From: Candidatus Thiodiazotropha sp. CDECU1
GTDB lineage: Bacteria > Pseudomonadota > Gammaproteobacteria > Chromatiales > Chromatiaceae
Reading direction: 5' to 3'
DNA length: 64,000 nucleotides
Assembly (NCBI RefSeq): GCF_963455295.1
Contig: NZ_OY734020.1
Location: 1,798,001 to 1,862,000, forward strand
Shown here in pieces: positions 18,260 to 28,800 of this stretch. Made by a program: the position numbers and the translations under genes. The notes under the pieces are model-generated. The model was given only the letters and a program-made list of their open reading frames with translations. It was not told the origin of the DNA and did not search any database. The number at the start of each line of letters is the position of its first letter. The stretch's first letter is position 1.

Positions 18260-18397
18260 TCGGACGTATGATCGAACTTCTTAGTAAGCTATGTTTTTTT
18301 ACCTGGATCATCGATTCAGGCTCCACCCAAGACCGTTTGCAGGCCTATATTAAAACATGCTAATACTAATGGATATCCCAGTGAAATGAAAGCGAAA

Positions 18398-18742
18398 TCA
18401 CTCTTTCATGGTGTTGTGCAGCTGAGTCACCAGTTGCACAATGCATTGCGGACAGATTTTTGCATTGCCGCATAAACGTCTCTCTTCAACGCTTTTCAGT
18501 ACCGATGCTAGCTTGATGTTTTCACTCTCCGGGAGGATTACCTCCTCTCCCTTAGGATTAGTGAGCTGTTGCAGAGTGAGCTGGTGAGATTGGGCGTCTA
18601 CACGGCAGAATATGGTCGCTAAAAGGTGCTCTTTTTGCGATGCAGTATCGATGGGGACCTGGATCGTGAAACCCCTGTTGCCACTCTCATCGGACAGCAA
18701 GTGACACATCTCACAGTGAATCTTGTATTCACTGATACGCAT
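18398..18742 (-). CDS. Unknown 114-residue protein with paired cysteines
   Basis: I do not recognise this protein. From ATG 18742 (GGGGGAGG eleven bases upstream) it is 114 residues with HCEMC at 9-13 and CGNAKICPQC at 91-100, which together could bind a metal ion or form disulfides. There is no signal peptide and no membrane helix. The middle is mixed beta-like sequence (GFTIQVPIDTA, HLLATIFCRVDA). It precedes the SulP/DAB operon on the same strand by 260 bases and might be a small regulator or redox sensor. An in-frame extension to 18928 lacks coding character. Confidence 0.6.
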   Translation of the reverse strand: MRISEYKIHCEMCHLLSDESGNRGFTIQVPIDTASQKEHLLATIFCRVDAQSHQLTLQQLTNPKGEEVILPESENIKLASVLKSVEERRLCGNAKICPQCIVQLVTQLHNTMKE

Positions 18743-19034
18743 CTTTTTTATACCTCCCCCCAGTTGTTTATCGTCAAGCTCTCCCTGGAGAGTCCTGGTT
18801 GCTTCTATTGTTGTGGTGACTATTTGATCGTTTTTCGGCCTGTCGTAATATTTACAATTCAGGTGCCGTTGCGTGTTCTTTTGTCGATAGTTTCGGTCAT
18901 TCGGAACAAACAGTATAAACTGGAACAAATAATAATACTCTTGAGTGGAGAGAAAAATTGCATCTCGGTCTGATCTTCTCGCGTGGAACGCAACAAGAAT
19001 CTATAAGGGATAAAAAGGCCTTTCAACCTATTCT

Positions 19035-19094
19035 GGTGGGGCGGGGCCCCACCCTACCCAGGGTTCGAAGTGTAGGGTGGGGACCTGCCCCACC
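19035..19094. repeat. Nested palindromic element between the RND operon and the cysteine-pair gene
   Basis: Outer arms GGTGGGGC (19035-19042) and GCCCCACC (19087-19094) enclose inner arms CCCCACCCTAC (19047-19057) and GTAGGGTGGGG (19072-19082), all perfect. The result is a two-step hairpin typical of REP/MITE-like intergenic repeats. It sits 27 bases past the RND pump stop codon and could end that transcript. The remainder of the gap 18743-19121 shows nothing else I can support. Confidence 0.7.
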
Positions 19095-19121
19095 ATTGCC
19101 GATAGTTAAGGTGGTTACTGC

Positions 19122-22100
19122 CTATCCAATACCCGATGATTCCGCCACTTGCTCCTCGATCTCCTCATCACTCTCGTCATGCAGTTTTCCAAGCAGATTG
19201 AAGTCATCAAGAATACAGTAGACAGCGGGCACCAGAAACAACGCCACCAGGGTGGCGGCGGTGAGCCCGAAGGCGATGCTGGCTGCCAGCGGGATCAGGA
19301 TCTGCGCCTGCAGGCTCTTCTCCAACAGCAAGGGCATCAATCCGGCAATGGTACTGATGGAGGTCAACAGGATCGGTCTGAAACGGGCGCGCCCCGCCTG
19401 CTTGGCTGCGGTTATGACAGCTGTACCTGAGGCACGACTGTCGCGGATGAAAAACACCAACAGAATCGAATCGTTGACCACCACGCCAAACAGGGAGGCC
19501 ATGCCGACGATACTCGGCATGGTCAGGTCGAGTCCCAATGCCATATGGCCGAAAATCACCCCGATCAGGGCCGCCGGAATGACGATCATCACCGTCAAGG
19601 GTGCGAGATAGCCCTTGAACTGCAGCGCCAGCAGCATATAGACACCGATCAGGCCAAGCAGGACATTGCCCATGATCGACTGGCCGGTCTTGGCCGACTC
19701 TTTGCTCTCTCCCTGGATATCGAATCTGATGTCGGGATAGCGCTCGAGCAGTTCAGGAATAAAGCTGGCTTTGGCGATTCCTAGCAGCTCCTGGGCATTG
19801 GCCTGGCTTCGATCCACATCCCCCTGCAGGGTCACCGTCCGTTGCCGGTTGACCCGGTTGATGCGGGCCCAGCCTCTGACCTCTTCAATATCCGCCACCA
19901 CGGAGAGGGGGATCAGCGATCCCCCGGGACCGGTGATGCTGAGATTGAAGAGATCTTCAGCATCGGTACGGTCATCCGCGACAAGTTTGAGATTGACTTC
20001 GTAGGTCTCGGGTCCCACTGGAAATTCATCGATCTTGATGCCCTGATAGGAGGCGCGTACCTGTTCCGCCACCTGCCTGGCATTCAGCCCCAACACCCCC
20101 GCCCCCGGTTTCAGATGGAGGCGATACTCCCGTTTTCCGGGACGCAGGTCGTCGCTCAGATCATTCACCCCTTGATGGGTATTGAGCCACTGCTGCAGTT
20201 CATTGGATGCCTGTTTCAGGCGCTCCAGGTCATACCCCATCAGGCGCAGATCGATGGGGCGTCCTCCGGGACCGAAGGTGGGTTCGGTGAATTTGACCGA
20301 TATCACATCGGTGAGCTTGCCTGTCTCAAGGCGCCAGCGGTTGATCACATCATCCAGTTTTGCATTTCTCACTTCAGCGCTGAGCAGGTCGGCCACCACC
20401 CGGGCCACATGGGGGCCGGTTTCATAGGCGTCGGGATTCTGGCCATAGATGACAGTGATGTTCTCCACCAATGGCTGCTGCTCTGGCTGGTCCGGGATGA
20501 AGGCCTGGTTAGTGCGCTGCAGTGCACTTGTGATCTCGTTTACGATGGTCTCGGTGTGCGCCAGGGGTGTCCCCTGGGGCAACAGGAGCCGTGCCTCGAT
20601 CACATCCCCATCCAGGTCGGGGAATCCGACGAACTTCAATTTACCGCCCACCGGCATGGCAATGGCCAGGATCAGCAACATCAGCACAATACCGAGTGTC
20701 ATATAGCGGTACTCAACGGCTCGGTCGAGCAAGGGGCCGAAGCGGGCTTCGCGGAAGCGGTCAAAACCGCGCTCGAAGCCCTCTCTGAAGCGCGACACCT
20801 GCTTACGTTTCATATGCGCCAGGGAGTGACTCAAATGGTGGGGCAGAATCAGAAAGGCCTCGAGCAGGCTGACACTGATGACCATGATCAACACCATCGG
20901 CATGATGCGCAGGATCTGGCCTATATCACCGGTGATGAAGGCGAGGGAGCCGAATACCAACAGGGTGGTTGTGAAAGAGGAGGCAATCCCGGGCAGGACC
21001 TGCTGGACACCTGTGATCGCCGCCTGCAGGGGTTTGTCCCCCTTGCTCATGCGCGAGGCGATATTCTCGGCGATCACGATGGCGTCATCCATCAACAGAC
21101 CGATGCCGATCAACAGGCCGACCATGGAGATCATGTTGATGGTGACACCGATGATCGGCAGGATGAACAGGGCGCCGAGAAAGGAGACCGGCAGTCCCAT
21201 GGTGACCCAGAAACTGTAACGGAAACTGAAAAACAGCCAGAGCACGAAAAATACCGCCAGCAGTCCCTGGGCGCCATTGCGCACCAGCATATCGAGCCGG
21301 TCCTTGACCACCGAGGCCCGGTCCTGGGTCAGGGTTAATCGCAGGCCTTCGGGTGAAAGTTGATTCTCCCTCTCCACGAATGACTCCACCCTGGCGAGGA
21401 CATTGAGAATGTCCTGGGAGCGGGTCTTGGTGATATTGAGGATGGCCGCGCGCTGACCATTGAAGCTGATCTTCTCCTCGTCACGATCGAAGCGATCGCT
21501 GATCTCGGCGATATCGCCGAGACGGATAGTGGCGCCGCTGCTGCCGGATATCACCACCAGGTCATAGAAATCATCCACCTGTTTACGCTGATCGTCGAAA
21601 CGTAACAGGATCTCCTCCCGGTCCCCCTCGAGGCGACCGGCCGGGGTGCTGATGCTGTGTGAGCCGATGGCATTGGCGATTTCCTGTGCCGAGAGTCCAT
21701 ATTGGCGCAGGCGCCAGGCGGGAATCTCAATGCGGATGTGATGATCCGAGAAGCCGTTGATGGTGACCTCGGCGATCTTCTCCTGGGTCAACAGTTTGGA
21801 CTTGAGATGCTCCGCGTAGGCCTTCAGCGTGACCGGATCATCGGGTCCCGTCACAGCAATGGAGATTACCGCATCGGTACGGCCCAGCTCCTCTATCACC
21901 GGCAGTTCGGTCTCGGTCGGGAAGTCGGCGATGGCATCGATCTCGGCATTCACATCATCCAGGAAGCGGGTCATCTCCGCCCCTTCCATCATCACGGCCG
22001 TGGCCACGCCCACACCCTCTCGGGACTCGCAGGACATCTCGTCCAGGGTGCTGATCCCCTCCAGGGCATCTTCCAGACGGCGGCAGATGGCATCTTCGAC

Positions 22101-22268
22101 CTCGTCCGCCGTGGCCCCCTTGTAGATGACCTGGATCTCCACTTTATCGTTCTTGATCTCGGGCAGGGTTTCCCGCTGCAGGCCGGGCAGGGCGGTCAGA
22201 CCGAGGATCATGATCGACGCCATCAACAGATTGGCGGCGTTTGGATGCCGGGCAAACCAGTTGATCAT
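19122..22268 (-). CDS. RND efflux transporter, inner-membrane subunit (AcrB/HAE-like)
   Basis: A 1048-residue RND permease. The N-terminus (MINWFARHPNAANLLMASIM) enters helix 1. The helix-4 proton relay is GLLIGIGLLMDDAIVIAENIA with the paired aspartates. There are 12 helices and two large periplasmic loops. It would export hydrophobic or toxic compounds using the proton gradient, with the adaptor encoded just upstream (4-base ATGA overlap). No outer-membrane channel gene is nearby, so a distant TolC would be needed. The nested palindrome follows the stop codon. The substrate cannot be predicted. Confidence 0.93.
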   Translation of the reverse strand: MINWFARHPNAANLLMASIMILGLTALPGLQRETLPEIKNDKVEIQVIYKGATADEVEDAICRRLEDALEGISTLDEMSCESREGVGVATAVMMEGAEMTRFLDDVNAEIDAIADFPTETELPVIEELGRTDAVISIAVTGPDDPVTLKAYAEHLKSKLLTQEKIAEVTINGFSDHHIRIEIPAWRLRQYGLSAQEIANAIGSHSISTPAGRLEGDREEILLRFDDQRKQVDDFYDLVVISGSSGATIRLGDIAEISDRFDRDEEKISFNGQRAAILNITKTRSQDILNVLARVESFVERENQLSPEGLRLTLTQDRASVVKDRLDMLVRNGAQGLLAVFFVLWLFFSFRYSFWVTMGLPVSFLGALFILPIIGVTINMISMVGLLIGIGLLMDDAIVIAENIASRMSKGDKPLQAAITGVQQVLPGIASSFTTTLLVFGSLAFITGDIGQILRIMPMVLIMVISVSLLEAFLILPHHLSHSLAHMKRKQVSRFREGFERGFDRFREARFGPLLDRAVEYRYMTLGIVLMLLILAIAMPVGGKLKFVGFPDLDGDVIEARLLLPQGTPLAHTETIVNEITSALQRTNQAFIPDQPEQQPLVENITVIYGQNPDAYETGPHVARVVADLLSAEVRNAKLDDVINRWRLETGKLTDVISVKFTEPTFGPGGRPIDLRLMGYDLERLKQASNELQQWLNTHQGVNDLSDDLRPGKREYRLHLKPGAGVLGLNARQVAEQVRASYQGIKIDEFPVGPETYEVNLKLVADDRTDAEDLFNLSITGPGGSLIPLSVVADIEEVRGWARINRVNRQRTVTLQGDVDRSQANAQELLGIAKASFIPELLERYPDIRFDIQGESKESAKTGQSIMGNVLLGLIGVYMLLALQFKGYLAPLTVMIVIPAALIGVIFGHMALGLDLTMPSIVGMASLFGVVVNDSILLVFFIRDSRASGTAVITAAKQAGRARFRPILLTSISTIAGLMPLLLEKSLQAQILIPLAASIAFGLTAATLVALFLVPAVYCILDDFNLLGKLHDESDEEIEEQVAESSGIG

Positions 22269-23584
22269 TGTTCACCCTTGGCGGTAGCCAGGATCGCAGC
22301 GGCGATCTCTTGGTCTACCTTCGTTTCAAGCTGCATACCGCTTACCGCCGGCACCAGATCGGAGACGACCACTTTCTGTCCCGCTGTGATACCGGATGCA
22401 ACGACACTGATCTCCCCCTGACTGAACAGCAGCTCCACCGGCTGGCGTCTGAGGCGATTCTCCCCATCGGCCAGATAGACGATGCCATCCCTGACCGCGG
22501 AACGGGGTATGACGATCCGCTCAGGTTGGGGTTTGCCCTGTAGCAAAACCTGTACGAACATACCCTTCGAGAGCGGTGGCCGTATACCTGGCTCGATTTT
22601 TTCAAAGGGTCTATCGACGGCAACGACCACACCCATGGTGCGCGTCTCCGGGTCCACATTGTCACTGAAGCGAACGAACTCCGCCTCCCACTCGGCGATG
22701 GTGGTACCCAGATCGAGCCTGACCTGGGGTTGCAGGGCGACGAAATCCGCCAGGTTTCCGTTCAGGATGTCGGCCGAGATGTCGCGTCGCTCGTGACCGA
22801 TAAAGAGTCGGCGCAGGGAGGACATGGGAAAGCGTGCAATCACCTCGATCCTGTCCACCGCATCGCCCGCAAGCAGGGTCTCTCCCTTGCTCACATACTG
22901 ATCGTTCTCAACGCTCATATTGCTCACTCGCAGATTGAATGGGGCGAGCAGACTGGTGTTATCCAGATCGCGCTGTGCCTGGGTCCGCTTGGCCTCCAAT
23001 ACCTTGCGTTTGGTCGGTATCAACGCCAGGCTGTTGTTTACATTCTGCACCGCATTGCGGCTGCTGAGCAGATTGCGTTCCGCATCATCCACCGCACTCT
23101 GGGAGGCGGTGCCTTTCTTGGCCAGTTTGCTGATCCGTTGAAACTCCCGTTGGGCGATTCCCAGGCTGCGCTCTTCAATCGATAGGGATGCCTTGGCATT
23201 GGATGCCTCCACCTCCAGCTCGGCCAGCTCCGCCTCAGCCTGGGCCAGATTGAGCTGATAGTCGGCAGGATCGATCTGCAGCAGCAGGCTGCCTTCACTG
23301 ATGATCTCCCCATCCCTGAGACGGGGATGGATATCCACGATACGTCCTGCCACTTGCGCCACCGCACTCCAGACCCGGGCGGGTTGCACGGCACCATAGC
23401 CTTCGGCAACAGGGATCATATCCAGTTGCCGGGCCTCCACGATTCGCACCAGTTGGGTGGGCTCACCAGGTTCGACCTTAAGCGGCGGTTGTCGATTGCT
23501 CGCCATCAACATCAAAACCAGCAGGCCCAATGCGATGGGAGGCAGGATCAGCAGTTTGCGCCAATGGGGATGGTTATCAAGCAT
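22265..23584 (-). CDS. RND efflux periplasmic adaptor (membrane fusion protein)
   Basis: A 439-residue adaptor with an N-terminal membrane anchor (LLILPPIALGLLVLMLMAS). A lipoyl half (GRIVDIHPRLRDGEIISEGSLLLQID) follows, then a coiled-coil hairpin (about 110-190, rich in Glu, Leu, Ala and Arg), the second lipoyl half (LLAPFNLRVSNMSVENDQYVSKGE) and beta-barrel domains. It links the pump downstream to an outer-membrane channel. ATG 23584 with GGAAAG upstream is chosen; the open frame reaching 23818 lacks coding character. There is no lipobox. Confidence 0.9.
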   Translation of the reverse strand: MLDNHPHWRKLLILPPIALGLLVLMLMASNRQPPLKVEPGEPTQLVRIVEARQLDMIPVAEGYGAVQPARVWSAVAQVAGRIVDIHPRLRDGEIISEGSLLLQIDPADYQLNLAQAEAELAELEVEASNAKASLSIEERSLGIAQREFQRISKLAKKGTASQSAVDDAERNLLSSRNAVQNVNNSLALIPTKRKVLEAKRTQAQRDLDNTSLLAPFNLRVSNMSVENDQYVSKGETLLAGDAVDRIEVIARFPMSSLRRLFIGHERRDISADILNGNLADFVALQPQVRLDLGTTIAEWEAEFVRFSDNVDPETRTMGVVVAVDRPFEKIEPGIRPPLSKGMFVQVLLQGKPQPERIVIPRSAVRDGIVYLADGENRLRRQPVELLFSQGEISVVASGITAGQKVVVSDLVPAVSGMQLETKVDQEIAAAILATAKGEQ

Positions 23585-23795
23585 GATAAATCTTTCCAGG
23601 ATTGTCGGATTGACAGATACGTCCATTACCAAGGCATCTGATGCAAGGTTTAAGGTTGGAAGCTGAGCGCTTGTCGTCCCTAGAATGTATCCATCGACAT
23701 AAGAGTCCCCGCCATTAACTGGCAGTAGATCATGCCTAATGATCTCACTGGAAGTGCGTGGAAGTCCAATGTATGTGCGTGCTTGGATGCAGATC

Positions 23796-24302
23796 CTATT
23801 TAAGGGTGCGGTCCGCAAGCTGCATCATATCCGGGATATGAGAAATCAGCATGCCGATCACCGCCAACACGACAACCAGGGTGATGCCGCCGACGAAGTT
23901 GACCAGCAGATTTTTGGCTGAGCTGTGATCGGCCAGGGCATGGGCCACGTCTGCCATGTTGATCACACCCTGGAGATTGTCATTGCGGTAGACGAGGAGG
24001 CGACGGCAGCGGTGACGACGCATCAGCTTAATGGCATAGGTACAGGAGCTATCATAGGAGGCGGAGATCAGGTTGCGGGTACAGACTTCGCCTAGTTTTA
24101 GTGCATTTGCGTCTCTGCCTGCACCAACAACACGCTTCAATAGATCCCGTTCCGTGAAAAGCCCGACCACTTCACTGTTCTCAGTGACCACCAGCGAGCC
24201 GAGTTCCCGCTCCGCCATATAGGCCGCCGTGGTTTGTATATCGGTATCGCTGTCGAGGGAAGCGACAGATTCGGTAAGGATTTTGCTGAGCTTACACGCC
24301 AT
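23796..24302 (-). CDS. CBS-pair protein with a C-terminal membrane helix
   Basis: A 168-residue protein from ATG 24302 (AGGAT upstream). Two CBS repeats cover about residues 8-125 (LGSLVVTENSEVVGLFTERDLL and RRLLVYRNDNLQGVINMADVA). A single hydrophobic helix (LLVNFVGGITLVVVLAVIGMLI) then leads to a short tail. CBS pairs usually sense adenine nucleotides. The terminal anchor is less usual and would tether the sensor to the inner membrane. It is probably a separate unit, ending about 210 bases upstream of the RND adaptor start. The partner protein is unknown. Confidence 0.8.
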   Translation of the reverse strand: MACKLSKILTESVASLDSDTDIQTTAAYMAERELGSLVVTENSEVVGLFTERDLLKRVVGAGRDANALKLGEVCTRNLISASYDSSCTYAIKLMRRHRCRRLLVYRNDNLQGVINMADVAHALADHSSAKNLLVNFVGGITLVVVLAVIGMLISHIPDMMQLADRTLK

Positions 24303-24584
24303 GGATTGATCCTGTAATTTATATCTGACTGTTATCGTCCAATGTCCGTTAATGACCAGTTCTGCAACATCCACGCCAATAATGCTGTGGTTACTGTAGG
24401 CAGAATCTTAGGCGGTCTTTAGTCAAGACAAATTACAGCTGACGATTCCTTTCGTTAATCGAAATATCCATAATAGAGGAGTGTTCATTCTAGATAGTGA
24501 TCCAACCGGAGACAATGATAATCTTTGAGTTGGATGGCGACACATCCCTGTGCCGCAGCAAGCTCTGAATTAATCAGATGTTTC

Positions 24585-25640
24585 TTACCTGTTAGCTTCA
24601 ATGATCATCGGCTGCGCCTTGAAGACGTGTTTCGAGTTGGGATTCACTGTGATCTTCACCCAGTGCACTCGGCTCGAGCCGAAGTTCTCGACACGGGTGA
24701 AGTTGGAGATAAAGCCATTCTCCACCAGGCCGGGTTTATCGACTCTGAAATAATGGGAGTCGCCATGGGCCAGGACGACAGGTTTTCCGAACGCCAGGGT
24801 ACGCTGCTCAAGGGCACTCAGGATTTCGTTGAAACCGAGTCTGGCATTGGTTAGATCCGTGCCGCTGGGCAGGGCATAACCGACCTCAAGCTTGGGATTG
24901 GCCTGCATCATGATCAGCATGCCGGGTGCATCCTCTTCCATGGCCTTGTCAAAGGTGTCGTTGATCCAATGGACGGCTGCTTCGATACGCCGCGCCGCTT
25001 CCAGATCATCCGCATCACTCCTTTTCGCTGATGATGCAGCATCGAATGCCTTCAGACCGTTATTACTGCCAACCACATGAATGGCCGCAAATATGACGTC
25101 GCTCTTGCTCCAGCGAACATTCTCCGGAAACTCCTCGAAACCGGGGATAAATGCCTGGCTCTCAACTGACATGGGTTTTCCGCCAATGGTCATCCCGGGA
25201 TTGGCGAAGAAGATCTCGCGCAGCCTGGCGAGGCGTTCCAGGGGTTGGTACTCACCGGCATTGACCCGATGACAATCGGTCCACTCATTATCGCCAGGGG
25301 TATAGATAAAGGGTTTATTGATTGCGTTATAGCGATCGAGACGGTCGAAAAACAGCTCATCGGAACAGTTGGATCCACCACTCTTGATGTCACCTGTGTG
25401 GATGACCCACTTCAATCTTTTTCTTTTGTTTATCTCAGCAACGAGATTATCGAATTGCGGATAGTCAGTATAGGGAGCAACGCCATAGGGTACGTCTCCA
25501 ATCATGGCAAAAGAGAAACTGTCTCGTTCCTTTGATTCACGCTCCTGGTCATCGAATCTACCATCACCACTAATCGATTGGGAAGAGACCAGCAACAGCA
25601 GACAACCGGACATGGCTTTTAATATTTTCTTGTTTATCAC
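24585..25640 (-). CDS. Secreted calcineurin-like metallophosphoesterase
   Basis: A 351-residue protein with a signal peptide (KILKAMSGCLLLLVSSQSIS). The metal-binding motifs of calcineurin-type phosphoesterases are in order: AMIGDVPYG (Asp49), HTGDIKSG (Asp84), TPGDNEW (Asp117, Asn118) and a C-terminal HGDSHYFRVD. Cys92 and Cys123 flank the active site and may form a disulfide outside the cytoplasm. It probably hydrolyses phosphomonoesters or diesters in the periplasm or medium. It is transcribed away from the secreted nuclease across a shared 245-base region, suggesting common control. Confidence 0.85.
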   Translation of the reverse strand: MINKKILKAMSGCLLLLVSSQSISGDGRFDDQERESKERDSFSFAMIGDVPYGVAPYTDYPQFDNLVAEINKRKRLKWVIHTGDIKSGGSNCSDELFFDRLDRYNAINKPFIYTPGDNEWTDCHRVNAGEYQPLERLARLREIFFANPGMTIGGKPMSVESQAFIPGFEEFPENVRWSKSDVIFAAIHVVGSNNGLKAFDAASSAKRSDADDLEAARRIEAAVHWINDTFDKAMEEDAPGMLIMMQANPKLEVGYALPSGTDLTNARLGFNEILSALEQRTLAFGKPVVLAHGDSHYFRVDKPGLVENGFISNFTRVENFGSSRVHWVKITVNPNSKHVFKAQPMIIEANR

Positions 25641-25765
25641 CTCAATCTCCTAATAACAGTAATAAATGAGAGTAAGGCGTAAAGTCTAGGTTGGAGGCCT
25701 TTCAGTATGATTTAGCCAATATAGCAGCAATGTGACACATAGGAGACATGAATAGAATCAAAAAA

Positions 25766-25784
25766 CTGTCATTTGAACTGCACT
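25766..25784 (+). promoter_or_regulatory. Weak Pho-box-like repeat in the shared promoter region
   Basis: CTGTCAT (25766-25772) is a perfect PhoB half-site. CTGCACT at 25778-25784 is a partial second half-site, spaced by 5 rather than the usual 4 bases. It lies between the phosphoesterase and nuclease genes, a plausible place for phosphate control, but the match is weak. Confidence 0.3.
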
Positions 25785-25885
25785 GTTCGATAAAAAAAAT
25801 TTCATCAAATCCACAACAGACAGAAACCTATTGCTTATAGCGTGAGGGGCCACTCTGAACAACGACAAGGAAAGAGACCTCTCAC

Positions 25886-28800
25886 ATGCATCATCAAAAA
25901 TCCCTGCTGGCGCTACTGCTAAGTCTAAGCGCTACCACTGTCTTGGCGGACACCCCCGTTTTTATCAATGAAATCCACTATGACAATGTCGGTGCCGACG
26001 CGGGTGAATTCGTTGAGATCACAGGACCCACGGGAACCGATCTGAGTGGTTGGCAACTGGTCCTCTACAATGGTTCGTCCTCGGTACTCAGTCCCTATGA
26101 AACGTTAGACTTGAGTGGAGTCTTGAGTGACGATACCGGCAGCGGTTACGGTTTCACGATGGTTGCACACAGCGGCATCCAAAACGGCGCCCCCGATGGC
26201 ATAGCGCTGGTCGACAACAGTGGAACGGTGGTGCAGTTCCTCAGCTATGAGGGGAGTTTTTCCGCCAATTCAGGTCCTGCTGCGGGCATGACCAGTATCG
26301 ACATAGGTGTGGCGGAGAGCTCTTCAACCCAAGTTGGAGAATCGATGCAGCTTCAAGGCAGCGGCACCCTGGATACCGACTTCGTCTGGGTTGCAGGTCT
26401 TGACGATACACCGGGTAACCTCAATATCGATCAGAGTCTGAACGGCTCTGACCCCGGCGACGGCGGGGATGGAGGAGGTGCTGGCACCCCGGACTCAGTC
26501 GCCATCTACGACATTCAGGGTGCAGGTCACAACTCGCCTTACGAGGGTCAGCAAGTCACCACGTCTGGGGTGGTGACCGCGGTGGACTCAAACGCCTTCT
26601 TCGCCCAGGACCCCTTGGGGGATAACGATCCGGCAACCTCAGATGCCATCTATGTCTTTACCCAAAGTACACCTGCGGTGGCAGTGGGTGATGAGGTGGA
26701 GCTCACCGGTGTGGTCAATGAATATACCCCTGGCGGCAGCGCTACCGGCAATCTCTCCACTACCCAGTTCTATCGTCCCGATATTGTGGTGTTATCCCAG
26801 GGCAATATCCTGCCTGATCCGGTGATGATCGGCGAGGGGGGTAGGGTGCCGCCCCAGCAGGTGATCGATAATGATCAATTCAATCAGTTCGACCCACAAC
26901 AGGATGGCATAGATTTCTACGAATCCCTCGAAGCAATGCGGGTCAAGGTGATGAATGTGGTGGCAGTCTCCGCCACCAATCGCTATGGCGAGATATTTGT
27001 CCTGGCTGATAACGGAGATGACGCCACCGGTCTGAATGAGCGCGGCGGTATCACCATACGGCCCGGGGATTTCAATCCGGAGAGGGTTCAAATTGATTTC
27101 GACAGCGGCATCCACAGTCTCTATCAGTTGGTGGAGACAGGTGACCGACTGGGTCATGTCACCGGTGTGGTCGGCTATAGCTACGGCAACTTCGAGGTCT
27201 ATCCCACGGAGGATTTCACACCTCAGCGTGGTGGCTTGGAGCCTGAAACTTCAATCCTCGAGTCAGAGCATAAACACCAGTTGACCATAGCCAGTTTCAA
27301 CCTCCTCAATCTCGATCCCAACGATGAGGACGGCGATTCGGATCTCGCAGACGGTCGCTTCGACCAGTTGGCCGAGCAGATTGTGAATAACCTCAACTCC
27401 CCCGACATCATCGGTCTGCAGGAGGTGCAGGATAACTCTGGCAGCCTGGACGATGGTGTGGTCGATGCCGATCTGTCATTGCAGGTGCTTGTCGAGGCTA
27501 TAGTCAATGCAGGTGGACCCGGCTACGAGTATATCGACAATCCGCCGCTGAACAATCAGGATGGCGGCCAGCCCGGTGGCAACATCAGGGTCGCCTACCT
27601 GTTCAATCCTGAAACAGTTGAGACGGTGTGGGAGTCGGTGACAAAAATCACCGACAGTGATCTCTCCGACGGCGACGCCTTCCTCGATAGCCGCAAGCCA
27701 CTCTATGCACGCTTCAAGGCCGCCGACGATGAGTTCCATCTGATCAACAACCACTTCTCCTCGAAAGGGGGCAGCACCCCGCTGTTCGGCCAGGTACAGC
27801 CGCCGGTCAACGGCAGCGAGGATGAGCGTATCGCCCAGGCAGGTGTGGTGAACAGCTTCGTTACCTCGATCCTGGATGAGGCTCCCCATGCGAATGTAGT
27901 GGTACTGGGTGACCTCAACGAGTTCGAGTTCCTCGAGCCGCTCAAGGTATTGAAAGGCGACGACACCCCGGAACTGGTCAATATGACCGAGAGCCTGCCA
28001 ACCCTTGAGCGCTATAGTTATAACTACCAGGGCAATGCCCAGGCGCTGGACCACATCCTGGTAACCTACAATTTGGCTGCCCGCGCCGAATACGATGCAG
28101 TGCATCTGAACAGCGAGTTCTCTAGTGCCGCCAGCGACCACGATCCGGTGCTACTGCGCCTGAATATGGAGGAACACGGAAAGACTCTGCGTTTTGCAAC
28201 CTTCAACGCTTCATTGAATCGCAGCGCCTCCGGCGAGTTGATTGCGGATCTGAGCGGTGGTGACAATGCCCAGGCTCAGGCAGTGGCTGAGATCATCCAA
28301 CGGGTTCGTCCCGATGTGCTGTTGTTGAATGAGTTCGACTACGACCCCGACGGCGAGGCGATCAGGCTCTTCAATCGCAAGTATCTGATGAAGAGCCAGA
28401 ACGGGGCCAAGCGGATCAAGTACAAGTATGTCTACTTCGCCGAGTCCAACACCGGCATCCCCACCGGTCTCGACATGGACAACGATGGCGTCACGGACGG
28501 TCCGGGGGATGCGCAGGGCTTTGGCTTCTACCCCGGCCAGTACGGCATGGTGGTGCTGTCCCGCTATCCCATCAAACAAAAGAAGGTACGCACTTTCCAG
28601 CACTTCCTGTGGAAGGATATGCCCGACGCCATGCTGCCATGGGATTGGTACAGTGCCGAGGAGCGGGAGATCTTACGCCTCTCCTCCAAGAGTCACTGGG
28701 ACATCCCAATCAAGGTGAAGGGGAGGATCGTGCACCTGCTGGCAAGCCATCCCACACCGCCTGTATTTGATGGCGACGAAGACCGCAATGGTCGTCGCAA

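Noticed and set aside
19060-19075. GGTTCGA-type tRNA T-loop signal
   Set aside because: It is the loop of the nested palindrome; no acceptor or anticodon stem can be formed. No tRNA was found elsewhere.
19842-21338. Open frame of 498 codons opposite the RND permease, rich in His, Gln and Asp
   Set aside because: Antisense to a clearly conserved pump gene; His/Gln/Asp-rich translation is typical of reading membrane-protein codons backwards.
23585-23818. N-terminal extension of the RND adaptor to 23818
   Set aside because: No signal or conserved sequence in this stretch; ATG 23584 has a ribosome site and leads straight into the membrane anchor.
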